64,000 bases of DNA from Natronorubrum thiooxidans (GCF_900156475.1 NZ_FTNR01000015.1:46766-110765); one strand, 5' to 3'. Shown: positions 8,859 through 17,088, numbered from the stretch's first letter. A program made the numbers and translations. The notes: a model not told the origin generated them from the letters alone.

Positions 8859-11800
8859 TACCGAGTATCTGAAGATCACGCCGTCGTCCGAACCCATTCA
8901 CCGAACGGACGTTCCAGCTACGTTGGAGAGCCTTCATAAACTCTCGAACCCAGCGTCAACGAGCTTTTGGAACCGGGCGGATCCACGGGTAGACACTGCA
9001 CCACCGACGTTCGAGTTCCTCGTCGTCTCTACGGGACCCGACGAGCCAGTCGAATTCTACTATGGGGTTGACCAAGAGGCACACGTCAAGACACTCGAGA
9101 AACGCCTCACGTCGATCTTTCCGCACAGTTTCACCATCACGAAGACAGAACTCGATCTCGAGGAAGCGCTTGTACCCGAGAGAGACACCCCACAAGAGGA
9201 GCACTCCGACCTCGAGTTAGACGAACACCACCCTTCGAGCGAGGATGAACCCATCGACGACTCAAAGGGAGACGATGAGTATGTCGAGCCTTCTCCGCTC
9301 GGGGTCGAGTGGGTGGGCAAAACCGGCCGCAAAGAAGACTGGATGACGACGATCACGCCGTTCGTGATCGAGGAACTGGACGAAGAATACGATGCAGAGC
9401 GCCCGCCGTTATCGGCGATCGTTGATGCATTGCACGAGATGACGGTGCCGATCGCGTATCAAGTCGTCTGGCAACGCAAGCCGGACTGGCGAGACGACGC
9501 CGAAATCCGTAAATCGAATCTTCGCAACGGGCGAGACACGTGGTCAGAAGAACTCATCGGTTCGTGGATCGAACCCGTCGACGCCGATCCCGAAGAGCGT
9601 GAACTGTCTCAGGAGTCCCAAAACCGGATTCGCCGAATCGAGAGCAAACATCCCCGGAGGACGTTCACTGTGAATGTGCGGGCAGTCGCGATGGGAGATC
9701 CAGACGATACCGATCTTCACGCAGAACTCGAGCAACTAAAGTCGTCGTTAGATCCACTCGAGGGACCGTTCTACGAACTTGTCGGCCGTCGAATTCGTGA
9801 GAAGGGTATCCTGTCGAGGCGGAAAGCGAAGCGAGCACAACGGCACCTCGAGCGAGTGTTCAATGCGGAAATCGTCACTGGTGGCAGGAAAACCCGGCCG
9901 GATCTCGTGTTTAACGCCGACGAACTCGCGAACCTGGTAGTCGTTCCCGGCGGGGAGGACTTGACCGTCGACGGATCACGTGGTGTGCGTTCAGAGCAGC
10001 GGTCGCGAAACCCGCTGCCACGGCCAAACCCCGACCTGATGGAGCAGTTCCGTGAGGGGATGGCGATCGGGTACGCACTCGACGAAAACGGGACTCCAGA
10101 GGACGAACCGACGCGGATCCCACCACAGTTGCTGCCGACCCACTACCTTCGAGCAGCAACTACCGGCGCTGGAAAGTCGAAAGCGCTCATCAACGACATG
10201 CTCTCACTCTATGAGAGTACTGATGGGCCGATTATCCTCGTCGACCCGAAAGGCGACGGAATGACCGAAAACTACCTTCGAGCACATGCTCGACGCTTTG
10301 GTGTCGACGATCTCGAGGAGAACGTCCTCCACTTTTCGGTTCCGGATATCCTCCCTGGATTTTCGTTTTTCAACCTCACGCCTGGACTCTCACACGGACA
10401 ACGGCGTGTCGATGCTGTTCAACGGAAAGCCGATCACTACGAGGAGATCCTGAAGCTCGTGATGGGGCGAGACCGATACGAACGGGCAACGGCTTCCCCA
10501 CTGTTGATCGAGGCACTCATCAAGACACTATTCGACGAGGAACACGGTCGAGAGAACGGGCGCCATCGTGCATCTTCGGACTACTTCGCTCATCAGCAAC
10601 TCGAGCACGCACTCGATCAGCTCTGGCAGGCTGGACCACCGAATCCAAACGAGGAGGCAATCCCGAACTCGAGCGACCCGGAAGTTACCCGAACGGTACG
10701 CCGCCAGCTCCAATCTGACGGGCGGACGTTTGCGAACGTGATGGGCGGAGTTAGTAATCGATTCGCCTACATCTCACAGGATTCTCACCTCCGACGAATC
10801 TTCAACAACACCGATCCGCAGTTCGACTTCAGGGAACTCCTTGACGAGAATCAGATTGTACTGTTCGATCTTGGTGATCTCCGTGATGATGCTGCACGAA
10901 TGCTGACCGGCGTTATTCTCACATCACTCGAGGATGCACTCCGGACGCACGAGGACGATCTCGGCCAACGATCCGACGACTACGTTGTGAACCTGCTTAT
11001 CGACGAGGCAGCGTCAGTCGTCGTTTCTGATGTCCTCAACGATTTACTCGAGAAAGGACGCAGCTTCCGTCTGTCGGTGGGCCTCTCGATGCAGTTTCCA
11101 GAGCAGATGCAAGCAGAGGGTGGCCGACGTGTGTATCTGAACGCGCTCAACAACATCGGAAGTCCGATCCTTGGCAAAGTGAACGTCGACCGTGAGCTGG
11201 CACGGGCGATGGCTCACGAGGATCTCGATCCAACGGCCTTCGCGAACCGGGTTCGGTCACTCCCTCGAGGTGAGTGGATTGCCCAACTCCCGAGCCCTGT
11301 GTTTGGAGAGACGGGTCCGTATCCGTTCAGTATCAAACCACTCCCGATCCCGCCAGGTCATCCAGAGAGTGACGATCCGCTCTCTGAGTACGAAGAGCAG
11401 CAGTTCCAGCGAGCGTTTGCTCAAGTTCACGACCGGACCCGACGGGAGTTTGGTGTTCACGAGTCGGCTGCACCGACCGCGGAGGCTCCGGAACCACTCC
11501 AGGACGTTCTTGGGGCGGACAGTTCGGACCTCGATCACGCTCTTGCCCACATTATTCGGAACCTCCAACTCCGAGAGGACTCCCGCGAGGACAATGGCTG
11601 GATAGACGCAAAAACCGTCGATGTAGAGCTACGAACGGCATTTGAGGAGGAACACGCAAATGCTGATCTCCCCTCTTTCGAGGACCTCGCTGATGTCCGT
11701 CAGCGGTCTCGTCTCATCGAGGTGGGGTTGAGTCAGGCATCTCGTGACGTCGCCGTTCGGCTTACAGACGCTGGTGAATCGGTCGTAGCACTCGACACCG

Positions 11801-12948
11801 GTGAGAGCAGGGCAGCAGGTAGTATCCGCCATGACGAGGCGATCACACGGATCGACGCTGCACTGACGAAGATCGGCTGTACCGTCTCGGTTCCAAAACA
11901 GGACGGGAGCGAACAACCTGATGCGAGAGCGGTTCATCCTGACTGTGACCGCCCCTTCGCGATTGAAGTGGAAACGACAACCCCTGATAACCCTGCTCAG
12001 GTACTGGCAAACCTTCGAAAAGCTCAGGATGCCGATGAACTCCCGATTTTCGTTGTCGAGGAGGCAAAGCCGGAGACCTACTGGGCAGAGCGGGTCGATG
12101 GGATTCTCTCATCCCCTGTCCGAGAGCTTTCGACCGGAGAGACACGACTGTACACCAAAGATCGGGCACTCTCGTTCAACGGTGGCGCAACGACAGACGG
12201 TGGCGTAACGGCAGTCCGACCAGCCACCGAAAACAGCAAGCAGACCGTCTGGAAACGCCAAGACGGACGAATCGTCCTCGAGAATGGCCAGGGCGACAGT
12301 CTCGTAGAGACGACGTCGGTAGCAGAACTCTCGAGAGACCATGTTCCGGCCGTGTACAGCTACGATCAAGCTTCTGGAGAGTACATCGTTTCCGAACAGG
12401 GGCTGCAGTATGTCTACGATTCGAAAGAGGCGTTTTCCGAGAAGTGGACTCGACTCATGGAACCGTTTGTTCCCGAAGCCGACCTTTCCTATCCCGACTA
12501 TGGTCCTGGTGACTATTCGATCGTCGTTCTTCGGACCGATGGTCAACCGGTCGTCTACACAGATGGAGAGACTGCCGCACTTGAGACGCTGCTCGAACAT
12601 GAAGACGTGTGTTCAGCGATCAAGAGCAGTGATGAAGAGGAGTCCTCGTTCGAGCCTAGCGAGTTGCTCCTAGCAGAGATTGCTGATGATGCAGATGCAG
12701 TTGTTGGACGATTCGCGAGCCTGTACCTCACTGAGGAGTCGACCAGTACGGTCGCTGCCAGCACAGTTTATGATTGTTATGAACAGTGGGCCAAACAGCA
12801 TGACATTGATCCAGATGGCAAGAGCTGGTTCGCTCGTCGGTTAGGCAACCACATCGAACTCAACCGAATAACGGAGCGACGTGACGGTGAGCTTGTCCGG
12901 TGTTACGAGGGTCTGAGACTGGATCACCAAGGGACACTCGAGGAATAG
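8851..12948 (+). CDS. VirD4/TraG-like coupling ATPase with long C-terminal extension
   Basis: 1365 aa from the ATG at 8851, which is preceded at good spacing by GGAGGTGA; the frame is open further back only because it runs inside the VirB4 gene. The ATPase core has Walker A ATTGAGKSK (about 436-444), then VDPKGDG, and Walker B VNLLIDEA (about 713-720), the pattern of TraG/VirD4/TraD coupling proteins that bring DNA to the mating channel. The protein is about twice the usual length. Near residues 1000-1060 a segment with D-A-R-A-V...FAIEVET looks like a PD-(D/E)xK nuclease core, and the last 300 residues are of unknown type. No membrane helix was seen, unlike many VirD4 proteins. The ATPase assignment is firm; the nuclease-like domain is tentative. 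Confidence 0.85.
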   Translation: MSNTEYLKITPSSEPIHRTDVPATLESLHKLSNPASTSFWNRADPRVDTAPPTFEFLVVSTGPDEPVEFYYGVDQEAHVKTLEKRLTSIFPHSFTITKTELDLEEALVPERDTPQEEHSDLELDEHHPSSEDEPIDDSKGDDEYVEPSPLGVEWVGKTGRKEDWMTTITPFVIEELDEEYDAERPPLSAIVDALHEMTVPIAYQVVWQRKPDWRDDAEIRKSNLRNGRDTWSEELIGSWIEPVDADPEERELSQESQNRIRRIESKHPRRTFTVNVRAVAMGDPDDTDLHAELEQLKSSLDPLEGPFYELVGRRIREKGILSRRKAKRAQRHLERVFNAEIVTGGRKTRPDLVFNADELANLVVVPGGEDLTVDGSRGVRSEQRSRNPLPRPNPDLMEQFREGMAIGYALDENGTPEDEPTRIPPQLLPTHYLRAATTGAGKSKALINDMLSLYESTDGPIILVDPKGDGMTENYLRAHARRFGVDDLEENVLHFSVPDILPGFSFFNLTPGLSHGQRRVDAVQRKADHYEEILKLVMGRDRYERATASPLLIEALIKTLFDEEHGRENGRHRASSDYFAHQQLEHALDQLWQAGPPNPNEEAIPNSSDPEVTRTVRRQLQSDGRTFANVMGGVSNRFAYISQDSHLRRIFNNTDPQFDFRELLDENQIVLFDLGDLRDDAARMLTGVILTSLEDALRTHEDDLGQRSDDYVVNLLIDEAASVVVSDVLNDLLEKGRSFRLSVGLSMQFPEQMQAEGGRRVYLNALNNIGSPILGKVNVDRELARAMAHEDLDPTAFANRVRSLPRGEWIAQLPSPVFGETGPYPFSIKPLPIPPGHPESDDPLSEYEEQQFQRAFAQVHDRTRREFGVHESAAPTAEAPEPLQDVLGADSSDLDHALAHIIRNLQLREDSREDNGWIDAKTVDVELRTAFEEEHANADLPSFEDLADVRQRSRLIEVGLSQASRDVAVRLTDAGESVVALDTGESRAAGSIRHDEAITRIDAALTKIGCTVSVPKQDGSEQPDARAVHPDCDRPFAIEVETTTPDNPAQVLANLRKAQDADELPIFVVEEAKPETYWAERVDGILSSPVRELSTGETRLYTKDRALSFNGGATTDGGVTAVRPATENSKQTVWKRQDGRIVLENGQGDSLVETTSVAELSRDHVPAVYSYDQASGEYIVSEQGLQYVYDSKEAFSEKWTRLMEPFVPEADLSYPDYGPGDYSIVVLRTDGQPVVYTDGETAALETLLEHEDVCSAIKSSDEEESSFEPSELLLAEIADDADAVVGRFASLYLTEESTSTVAASTVYDCYEQWAKQHDIDPDGKSWFARRLGNHIELNRITERRDGELVRCYEGLRLDHQGTLEE

Positions 12949-13367
12949 CATGAGATCTGCTGAAACCCGTCGAAAAGCCGTTGTACAGCATTCCCCGGGA
13001 GAATTACGGCATAGACCGTGGAACCCGAACGGAATATCGGAAAAACGCCAGACGGAACGGTGTTACGGCATATTTGAGTTTGCTGTAACACTGCTCTTTC
13101 GACGAGGCGATGCCGTACGTTCTGTAGAGGCGTTACAGCGCAGGAATTCTCCCGATTCCGGGGTCCTGTTACGGCAAAAACCAAGTGAGAAAGAACGGGG
13201 GGTACCCATTGGAACTGCTGTTGATCGACTGGAAGGGGAAGAAACTGCGCCGAATGGTGGTGCGACCTCGAGTGCGTCTTCTGTGAGGCAGCCACTTGGT
13301 GTGCGGTTTGTTGGACTGGAGAACAGTGGCAGCCAGAGCACTGGAATAGAGTGTGGCTGTTGAATCT
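12949..13367. other. 419-bp gene-free interval between TraG-like and primase genes
   Basis: The only long frame here (12950-13363) has a basic, low-complexity translation unlike the acidic neighbours and overlaps a dense cluster of short repeats, so I treat the region as non-coding. It lies directly upstream of a primase-polymerase gene, which makes it a candidate replication origin or the control region of that gene. Confidence 0.5.
12981..13176. repeat. Cluster of seven TTACGGCA-like half-sites (iteron/operator candidate)
   Basis: Half-sites matching GTTACRGCA or its reverse complement, with small variations, occur at 12981-12990, 13004-13011, 13062-13070, 13081-13089, 13111-13119, 13132-13140 and 13168-13176. 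The pair at 13060-13070 and 13081-13091 forms an 11-bp inverted repeat (GTGTTACGGCA) with one mismatch and a 10-bp spacer. Such density within 200 bp is unlikely by chance. It suggests binding of a replication or partition protein, or of a repressor of the downstream primase gene. Confidence 0.65.
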
Positions 13368-14606
13368 ATGATTGACAAGTCAATTTTACCGACGGAGATG
13401 TGCGTTCGCGAGCAGTGGATCTGTTGGCGAGAAGAGAACCGAAACGGTGATCTGACGAAGATTCCAGTCAACCCGAAGACAGGCGACTTCGCATCGTCGA
13501 CAGACGATCGTACCTGGGCCACCCTCGAGATTGCTCTCGAGTATGTGTCTTCGGCTCGAGCAGATGGAATCGGGTTCGTCTTTACGAGTACAGATCCGAT
13601 CGTTGGGATCGACCTCGATAAGTGCCGAGATCCAGAGACAGGAAGGCCGGATCCGGAAGCAAAGGAGATCGTCCAACAACTCGAGTCCTACACAGAAGTC
13701 TCGCCATCTGGAACGGGCTATCACGTCCTCATTCATGGCGACCTCCCCGACGGGCGAAACCGGCGTGGCGGTGTCGAGATGTACGATCAGTCTCGCTTCT
13801 TCACTGTGACCGCAGACCACGTCGACGGGACGCCGACATCGATCAATGAACGCCAGGACGCCCTCGAGGCAGTTCACGAGGAGTTCGTCGCTGAGGACGA
13901 TACCAACGACAAGATCGACGCCACTGGCGGCCGACGTGGTGACTCGGGTCAGAGCCAGACGCTTGATCTCGAGGACGAGGTACTACTTGACAAAGCTCGC
14001 TCGGCGGGTAACGGGGAAAAATTCGACCGGCTGTGGCGGGGGAACACCAGTGGATACGACAGTCAGTCAGAAGCCGATATGGCACTGTGCTGTCTGCTGG
14101 CGTTCTGGACCGGTGGAAACCGGCTGCAGATGGATCGTCTGTTTCGACAGTCAGGGCTTATCCGAGGGAAATGGGACGACGTTCACCACGCCGATGGATC
14201 AACATACGGAGAGAAGACCCTCGAGCGCGCGATTGCTGCGACAGATGACTTCTACGAGCCGACAACGTCTACTGTGGAGACGTCAGTGGATACTGCTGCT
14301 AATACTGACTCCGATACTGCATCTCCTCTTGAGGCTGGCATCGCGGAACCGAGCTCTGAAGGGGGTGATCGAGTGTACCTCGAGGAAAAGAACGACCTTC
14401 TCGAGACCCGTATCGACGAGTTGGAGCAGACTATTGCTGACCAACGTGACCAGATCGAACAGCTCACAGCAGAGCGCCAGCAGTTGCGATCGATCGTTGA
14501 CCAGCAGGAGAGCGACCTCGAGGATACCACTGAGCCACCCTCCGAGAAAGATGGGGATTCGTCATCACTCCGAACTCGGATGAAGCGGTTGTGGCGGCGA
14601 AGCTGA
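13368..14606 (+). CDS. Primase-polymerase-like replication protein (AEP/NrS-1 type)
   Basis: 412 aa from ATG 13368 (a GTG at 13353 is the alternative). The N-terminal 170 residues read like the archaeo-eukaryotic primase-polymerase domain of plasmid and phage replicases: WICWREE near the start, then GIGFVFT..DPIVGIDLDKC with the two acidic residues, then ESYTEVSPSGTGYHVLIHG. Residues about 200-295 (FDRLWRG, SQSEADMALCCLLAFWTGG, MDRLFRQSGL, KWD) match the helix-bundle domain that follows it in NrS-1-like polymerases. The C-terminus is an acidic coiled coil (about 330-400). No helicase domain follows, unlike full-length phage versions. It probably initiates replication or primes the transferred strand, using the repeat cluster upstream. 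Confidence 0.8.
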   Translation: MIDKSILPTEMCVREQWICWREENRNGDLTKIPVNPKTGDFASSTDDRTWATLEIALEYVSSARADGIGFVFTSTDPIVGIDLDKCRDPETGRPDPEAKEIVQQLESYTEVSPSGTGYHVLIHGDLPDGRNRRGGVEMYDQSRFFTVTADHVDGTPTSINERQDALEAVHEEFVAEDDTNDKIDATGGRRGDSGQSQTLDLEDEVLLDKARSAGNGEKFDRLWRGNTSGYDSQSEADMALCCLLAFWTGGNRLQMDRLFRQSGLIRGKWDDVHHADGSTYGEKTLERAIAATDDFYEPTTSTVETSVDTAANTDSDTASPLEAGIAEPSSEGGDRVYLEEKNDLLETRIDELEQTIADQRDQIEQLTAERQQLRSIVDQQESDLEDTTEPPSEKDGDSSSLRTRMKRLWRRS

Positions 14607-14616
14607 TCTGCCAGGT

Positions 14617-14660
14617 AGTTACCCCACAAGTAAAATCGCTAGCCCATTCGTGGGGTAACT
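14617..14660. repeat. 11-bp perfect inverted repeat (AGTTACCCCAC), right copy
   Basis: Arms at 14617-14627 and 14650-14660 with a 22-bp spacer, beginning 10 bp after the primase stop. The arms are the same sequence as at 1128-1170 while the spacers differ, so the conserved part is the recognition arms. Together the copies frame 13.5 kb of conjugation and replication genes. Confidence 0.85.
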
Positions 14661-14714
14661 CCAAAGGAGAACGTGGCTGTCATAGAATAGCTCACAGATT
14701 CTCTTTGCAACTCC

Positions 14715-14823
14715 CGGTGAACGGTAAGTACAGGCGAAGGACTTACCGCTGCAGCATCCGAACGAGCGAAGCGAGTTCGGTTCACCGACGCGAGGCCGAA
14801 GGCCGAGTCGTCGGCCTTTTTTT
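14715..14823 (+). ncRNA. Candidate structured RNA: three-way junction plus terminator
   Basis: Three perfect stems fit together. P1 is CGGTGAA (14715-14721) with TTCACCG (14781-14787). P2 is CGGTAAGT (14722-14729) with ACTTACCG (14741-14748), with an 11-nt loop. P3 is CCGAAC (14758-14763) with GTTCGG (14775-14780). P1 abuts P2 on one side and P3 on the other, leaving one 9-nt linker, which is a compact three-way junction. A terminator-like hairpin with a 7-T run follows. The first 25 nt from 14717 recur at 25676-25700 with one change, but P2 cannot form there. No known RNA family comes to mind. The fold is read from one sequence and is not tested by covariation. Confidence 0.4.
14800..14823 (+). 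terminator. Hairpin followed by T7 run
   Basis: Stem AGGCCGA/TCGGCCT with loop GTCG, running into seven T residues. It could end a transcript of the upstream primase operon or the candidate RNA just before it. T-rich ends are used by archaeal RNA polymerase even without a hairpin. Confidence 0.55.
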
Positions 14824-15016
14824 ATCGAATTTTTCCGCTTCGGGTTCGCTTCGCTCACCCTCGCGCAAAAACTTCGTTCCGCATACCTACTCATCGGTCA
14901 GTTCACCGAAGTATGGGTTGTAATTAATATCCTGGGAAGCGTTCTATGACACCGTCAGAGAACAATTGCTCGAGTAATTTCGCTGCTCACCAGAACGGTT
15001 TCTCATCCCCGAAGGG

Positions 15017-15042
15017 GTGAGGGGAACATAGACTCCCCTCAC
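15017..15042 (+). promoter_or_regulatory. 9-bp inverted repeat just upstream of a start codon
   Basis: GTGAGGGGA (15017-15025) and its exact complement (15034-15042) are separated by 8 bp, and the repeat ends 5 bp before the ATG at 15048. A competing imperfect hairpin CATCCCC-GAA-GGGGTG overlaps its left arm. It could be an operator or an mRNA structure over the translation start. Confidence 0.45.
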
Positions 15043-15047
15043 TGACT

Positions 15048-15473
15048 ATGAGTTCTGAACCACCAACACCGAAACTGGGAGTCGGCTACAAGACGCCTCG
15101 AGAGATAACGGCCACGTCACGGGAGACTCGTCGACACCTTCCTGTTCCAAACGATCGTAGTAGAGTCTCGACCATCTCGTACGTGGAGTGGGTTCTCATC
15201 GAACTCACCCATGAAGACCTCGCTGCTGAGTACCGGTCGTCACATCTCTGGGGAACCAAACGCACACAGTATACCGCAGAGAACCCTCGAGGAGAGGTCT
15301 TCTCAAAGCATCACTACGATGCTCGAGTTGGGTGGCATACCGAGACACTCGGTCGGGAGGAACTTCGAACAGAGCTCGTGAACAAATTGTCACGGTCTCG
15401 TCCAGAGACATCAGATCCGGATCTCGATGCAACGTGTCGATGTGACCGTTTCGTGCTCAAACCGATCAGATAA
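15048..15473 (+). CDS. Hypothetical haloarchaeal protein
   Basis: 141 aa from an ATG directly behind the 15017-15042 inverted repeat. The sequence is hydrophilic with no membrane segment. It ends in CRCDRFVLKPIR. The middle (YVEWVLIELTHEDLAAEYRSSHLWGTKR) is well-formed protein-like sequence, and the acidic/basic balance fits a real haloarchaeal gene, but I recognise no family. The gene is separated from the next one by about 80 bp. Confidence 0.5.
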   Translation: MSSEPPTPKLGVGYKTPREITATSRETRRHLPVPNDRSRVSTISYVEWVLIELTHEDLAAEYRSSHLWGTKRTQYTAENPRGEVFSKHHYDARVGWHTETLGREELRTELVNKLSRSRPETSDPDLDATCRCDRFVLKPIR

Positions 15474-15550
15474 CTTCGCTAACAGCAGAGTTCGAATTGA
15501 TATCCAAGAGTAGAAAAAACTCAAGAAGAGTCGGCAGTAGTCTGAAGTAC

Positions 15551-16273
15551 ATGGACTTCGAACAAGCGAGTATGGATGATACGAATCGCATTCGTCCTGA
15601 CGGTGGGATCGACGTCTTAGACCCACCACCGACGGACATCATGGACGAAGAGACGCTCGAGCCAGCAAGGCTTGCACAGAACGCTCCCAGGCTCGAAACA
15701 GTCGTTCAACTCCTCAATCAGCCGGCGTTGGCACGTGTGTATGTTTACGTCTGCTACTGGGGCCCGGTTTCGCCGCCGGAAATCATGGACAACCTCGAGC
15801 TATCGAAATCGACGACCTACGAGTACGTCGATCAGCTCGTCGACCTCGGTCTCGTCGATCGAGATGACTCAACGCGTCCGCAACAGTTGACCGCAGATCC
15901 GATCATCATCGTCGAGCAGTACGTTCCCATCGTCATCACGCCGACGGTCTTGCACGCACTTGCGCTGCAGGAAGTTGACGAGGACGTCGAATACTTCATG
16001 GACCGCTACGGTGCTGGCAAACTCATCGCTGCGCTGCGGGGTGCAGGATTACACTTCGCGGGGAAGACGACTCAGCGGATGGTCGCGACTGATATCGACG
16101 TTCGTGAGACCGAAGCGATGATGATCATCTACGCACTCGAGCCAGCACTGACTGTTGGCCGAACCCATGATCCGTTCTTCGAGCATCTGTTTCCGGATGT
16201 CCACGATCAGATGGATCTTCCGTCTCTTGACGAGGTAGATGGAGCCCCAGCAGAGTCAAATTCCCACGAGTGA
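15551..16273 (+). CDS. Winged-helix transcription regulator, antitoxin-like partner of a PIN protein
   Basis: 240 aa from ATG 15551; 15572 is an equally possible start. A helix-turn-helix lies at about residues 75-115 (PPEIMDNLELSKSTTYEYVDQLVDLGLVDRDD), followed by a helical effector part containing a YGAGKLIAAL segment. The same layout (QRTAYDYINDLESAGFIEQ...YIERHGLDGLAVAL) occurs in the protein at 35734-36249, so the two are paralogues. In both loci a PIN-domain gene follows immediately: here one truncated at 16283, there one intact. That supports an HTH antitoxin/PIN toxin type of unit in which the regulator both represses and neutralises. Confidence 0.75.
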   Translation: MDFEQASMDDTNRIRPDGGIDVLDPPPTDIMDEETLEPARLAQNAPRLETVVQLLNQPALARVYVYVCYWGPVSPPEIMDNLELSKSTTYEYVDQLVDLGLVDRDDSTRPQQLTADPIIIVEQYVPIVITPTVLHALALQEVDEDVEYFMDRYGAGKLIAALRGAGLHFAGKTTQRMVATDIDVRETEAMMIIYALEPALTVGRTHDPFFEHLFPDVHDQMDLPSLDEVDGAPAESNSHE

Positions 16274-16282
16274 GGACGTTGG

Positions 16283-16492
16283 ATGAGCCGAGACAATCTA
16301 CTCTCTTCCGAACAAGACGTCCTCGTCGACGCAAACGTCTTCTTTGCGATCGGTCACCCATCGAATCCGAAATACGCACGCTTCCGGAGTGCTGTCCGGA
16401 ACGCTGGTGTCGTGTGCAAACTCCCTCAGCGTGTTATTGGAGAGCTTGGTGGGCCAAAATGTGAGAACGATCACTCGCTTGTAAGTCCGTGA
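16283..16492 (+). pseudogene. Truncated PIN-domain protein
   Basis: 69 codons, 9 bp after the HTH gene. The start (VLVDANVFFAIG...FRSAVRNAGVVCKLPQRVIGELGG) lines up with the first 55 residues of the PIN protein at 35183-35728 (VFLDSSVLISCG...REAKQRDVVFRISPQVYAEVSG). The first catalytic Asp (VDAN) and first Glu (GELG) are present, but the sequence then loses similarity and stops, so the remaining acidic residues of the PIN active site are missing. The toxin would be dead while the regulator is intact. Confidence 0.7.
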
Positions 16493-16597
16493 CGGACAAA
16501 AAGGCCGGAGGTTCAGCCTGTGCCGGGACGACGCGGCCACGTGGTAGTTCAGATCTGACTGTTCAAGAATCCTACTAGACGGCCTCGAGCCGATCCC

Positions 16598-16801
16598 TCA
16601 GTTACGTCCGGTGAAGTAGTTAGCCGCCTGGGTCTCGGGCCCTATTTCCTCGATTGGGTCGTCGTCACAGTTGCTGCACCGTGGTGGTCTCTCGACGTCT
16701 GCATACACCGTCTCGCATCCGTTACAGACGAAAAACCGGATTCCTAGCACAGTAGTGGATTGGTAGCGTTTGTTCAAATCGATGTCGCACGCTGAGCGCA
16801 T
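16598..16801 (-). CDS. Small zinc-ribbon protein
   Basis: 67 aa with CNGC and CSNC pairs 16 residues apart (FVCNGCETVYADVERPPRCSNC), a treble-clef or rubredoxin-like zinc site. Such orphan zinc ribbons are common on haloarchaeal plasmids and are thought to be DNA- or protein-binding adaptors. Function is unknown. It lies alone; about 290 bp on its 5' side carry no convincing gene. Confidence 0.6.
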   Translation of the reverse strand: MRSACDIDLNKRYQSTTVLGIRFFVCNGCETVYADVERPPRCSNCDDDPIEEIGPETQAANYFTGRN

Positions 16802-17088
16802 GCGAACGACAGCTCCAGCACAGTGGTCGTATGTCGAGTCGCTAGTAGTTTCTTTCTCGGCACCTCTTCAGGGTGCACCGTTTTGAGAAAGGACTGACCA
16901 GCGATTACCACGTTTCCGATCTCGATCAGCGTCTCACACTCTGTACTCCGTTCGCCGATACCTCTCGTCATCCACAGCTCGTTTTTCTCCGGATACAACG
17001 AGTGGGCTCCTGTTTCCATGCTGGTGGCAGTCGCTCGCAGTGTTCGAAGACTGGTCAGGGACCGCAATCGAGCAATCGGGCTGTTCGC

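Larger units (their letters stand above)
14676..14955. mobile_element. MITE-like element with TGTCATAGAA terminal repeats
   Basis: The left end reads GGCTGTCATAGAAT and the right end is the reverse complement of GGTGTCATAGAAC, giving terminal inverted repeats around a 280-bp segment without an open frame. The ends match those of the interrupted IS at 39255-42032, so this could be a non-autonomous derivative mobilised by that transposase. The interior holds a possible folded RNA and a T-run terminator. I could not identify a clear target duplication. Confidence 0.55.

Noticed and set aside
12950..13363. 137-codon open frame between the TraG-like and primase genes
   Set aside because: Basic, low-complexity translation without haloarchaeal acidity; overlaps the cluster of repeat half-sites. 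Treated as non-coding.
16774..17067. 97-codon minus-strand frame upstream of the small zinc-ribbon gene
   Set aside because: Overlaps that gene in another frame and has basic composition; no recognisable domain.
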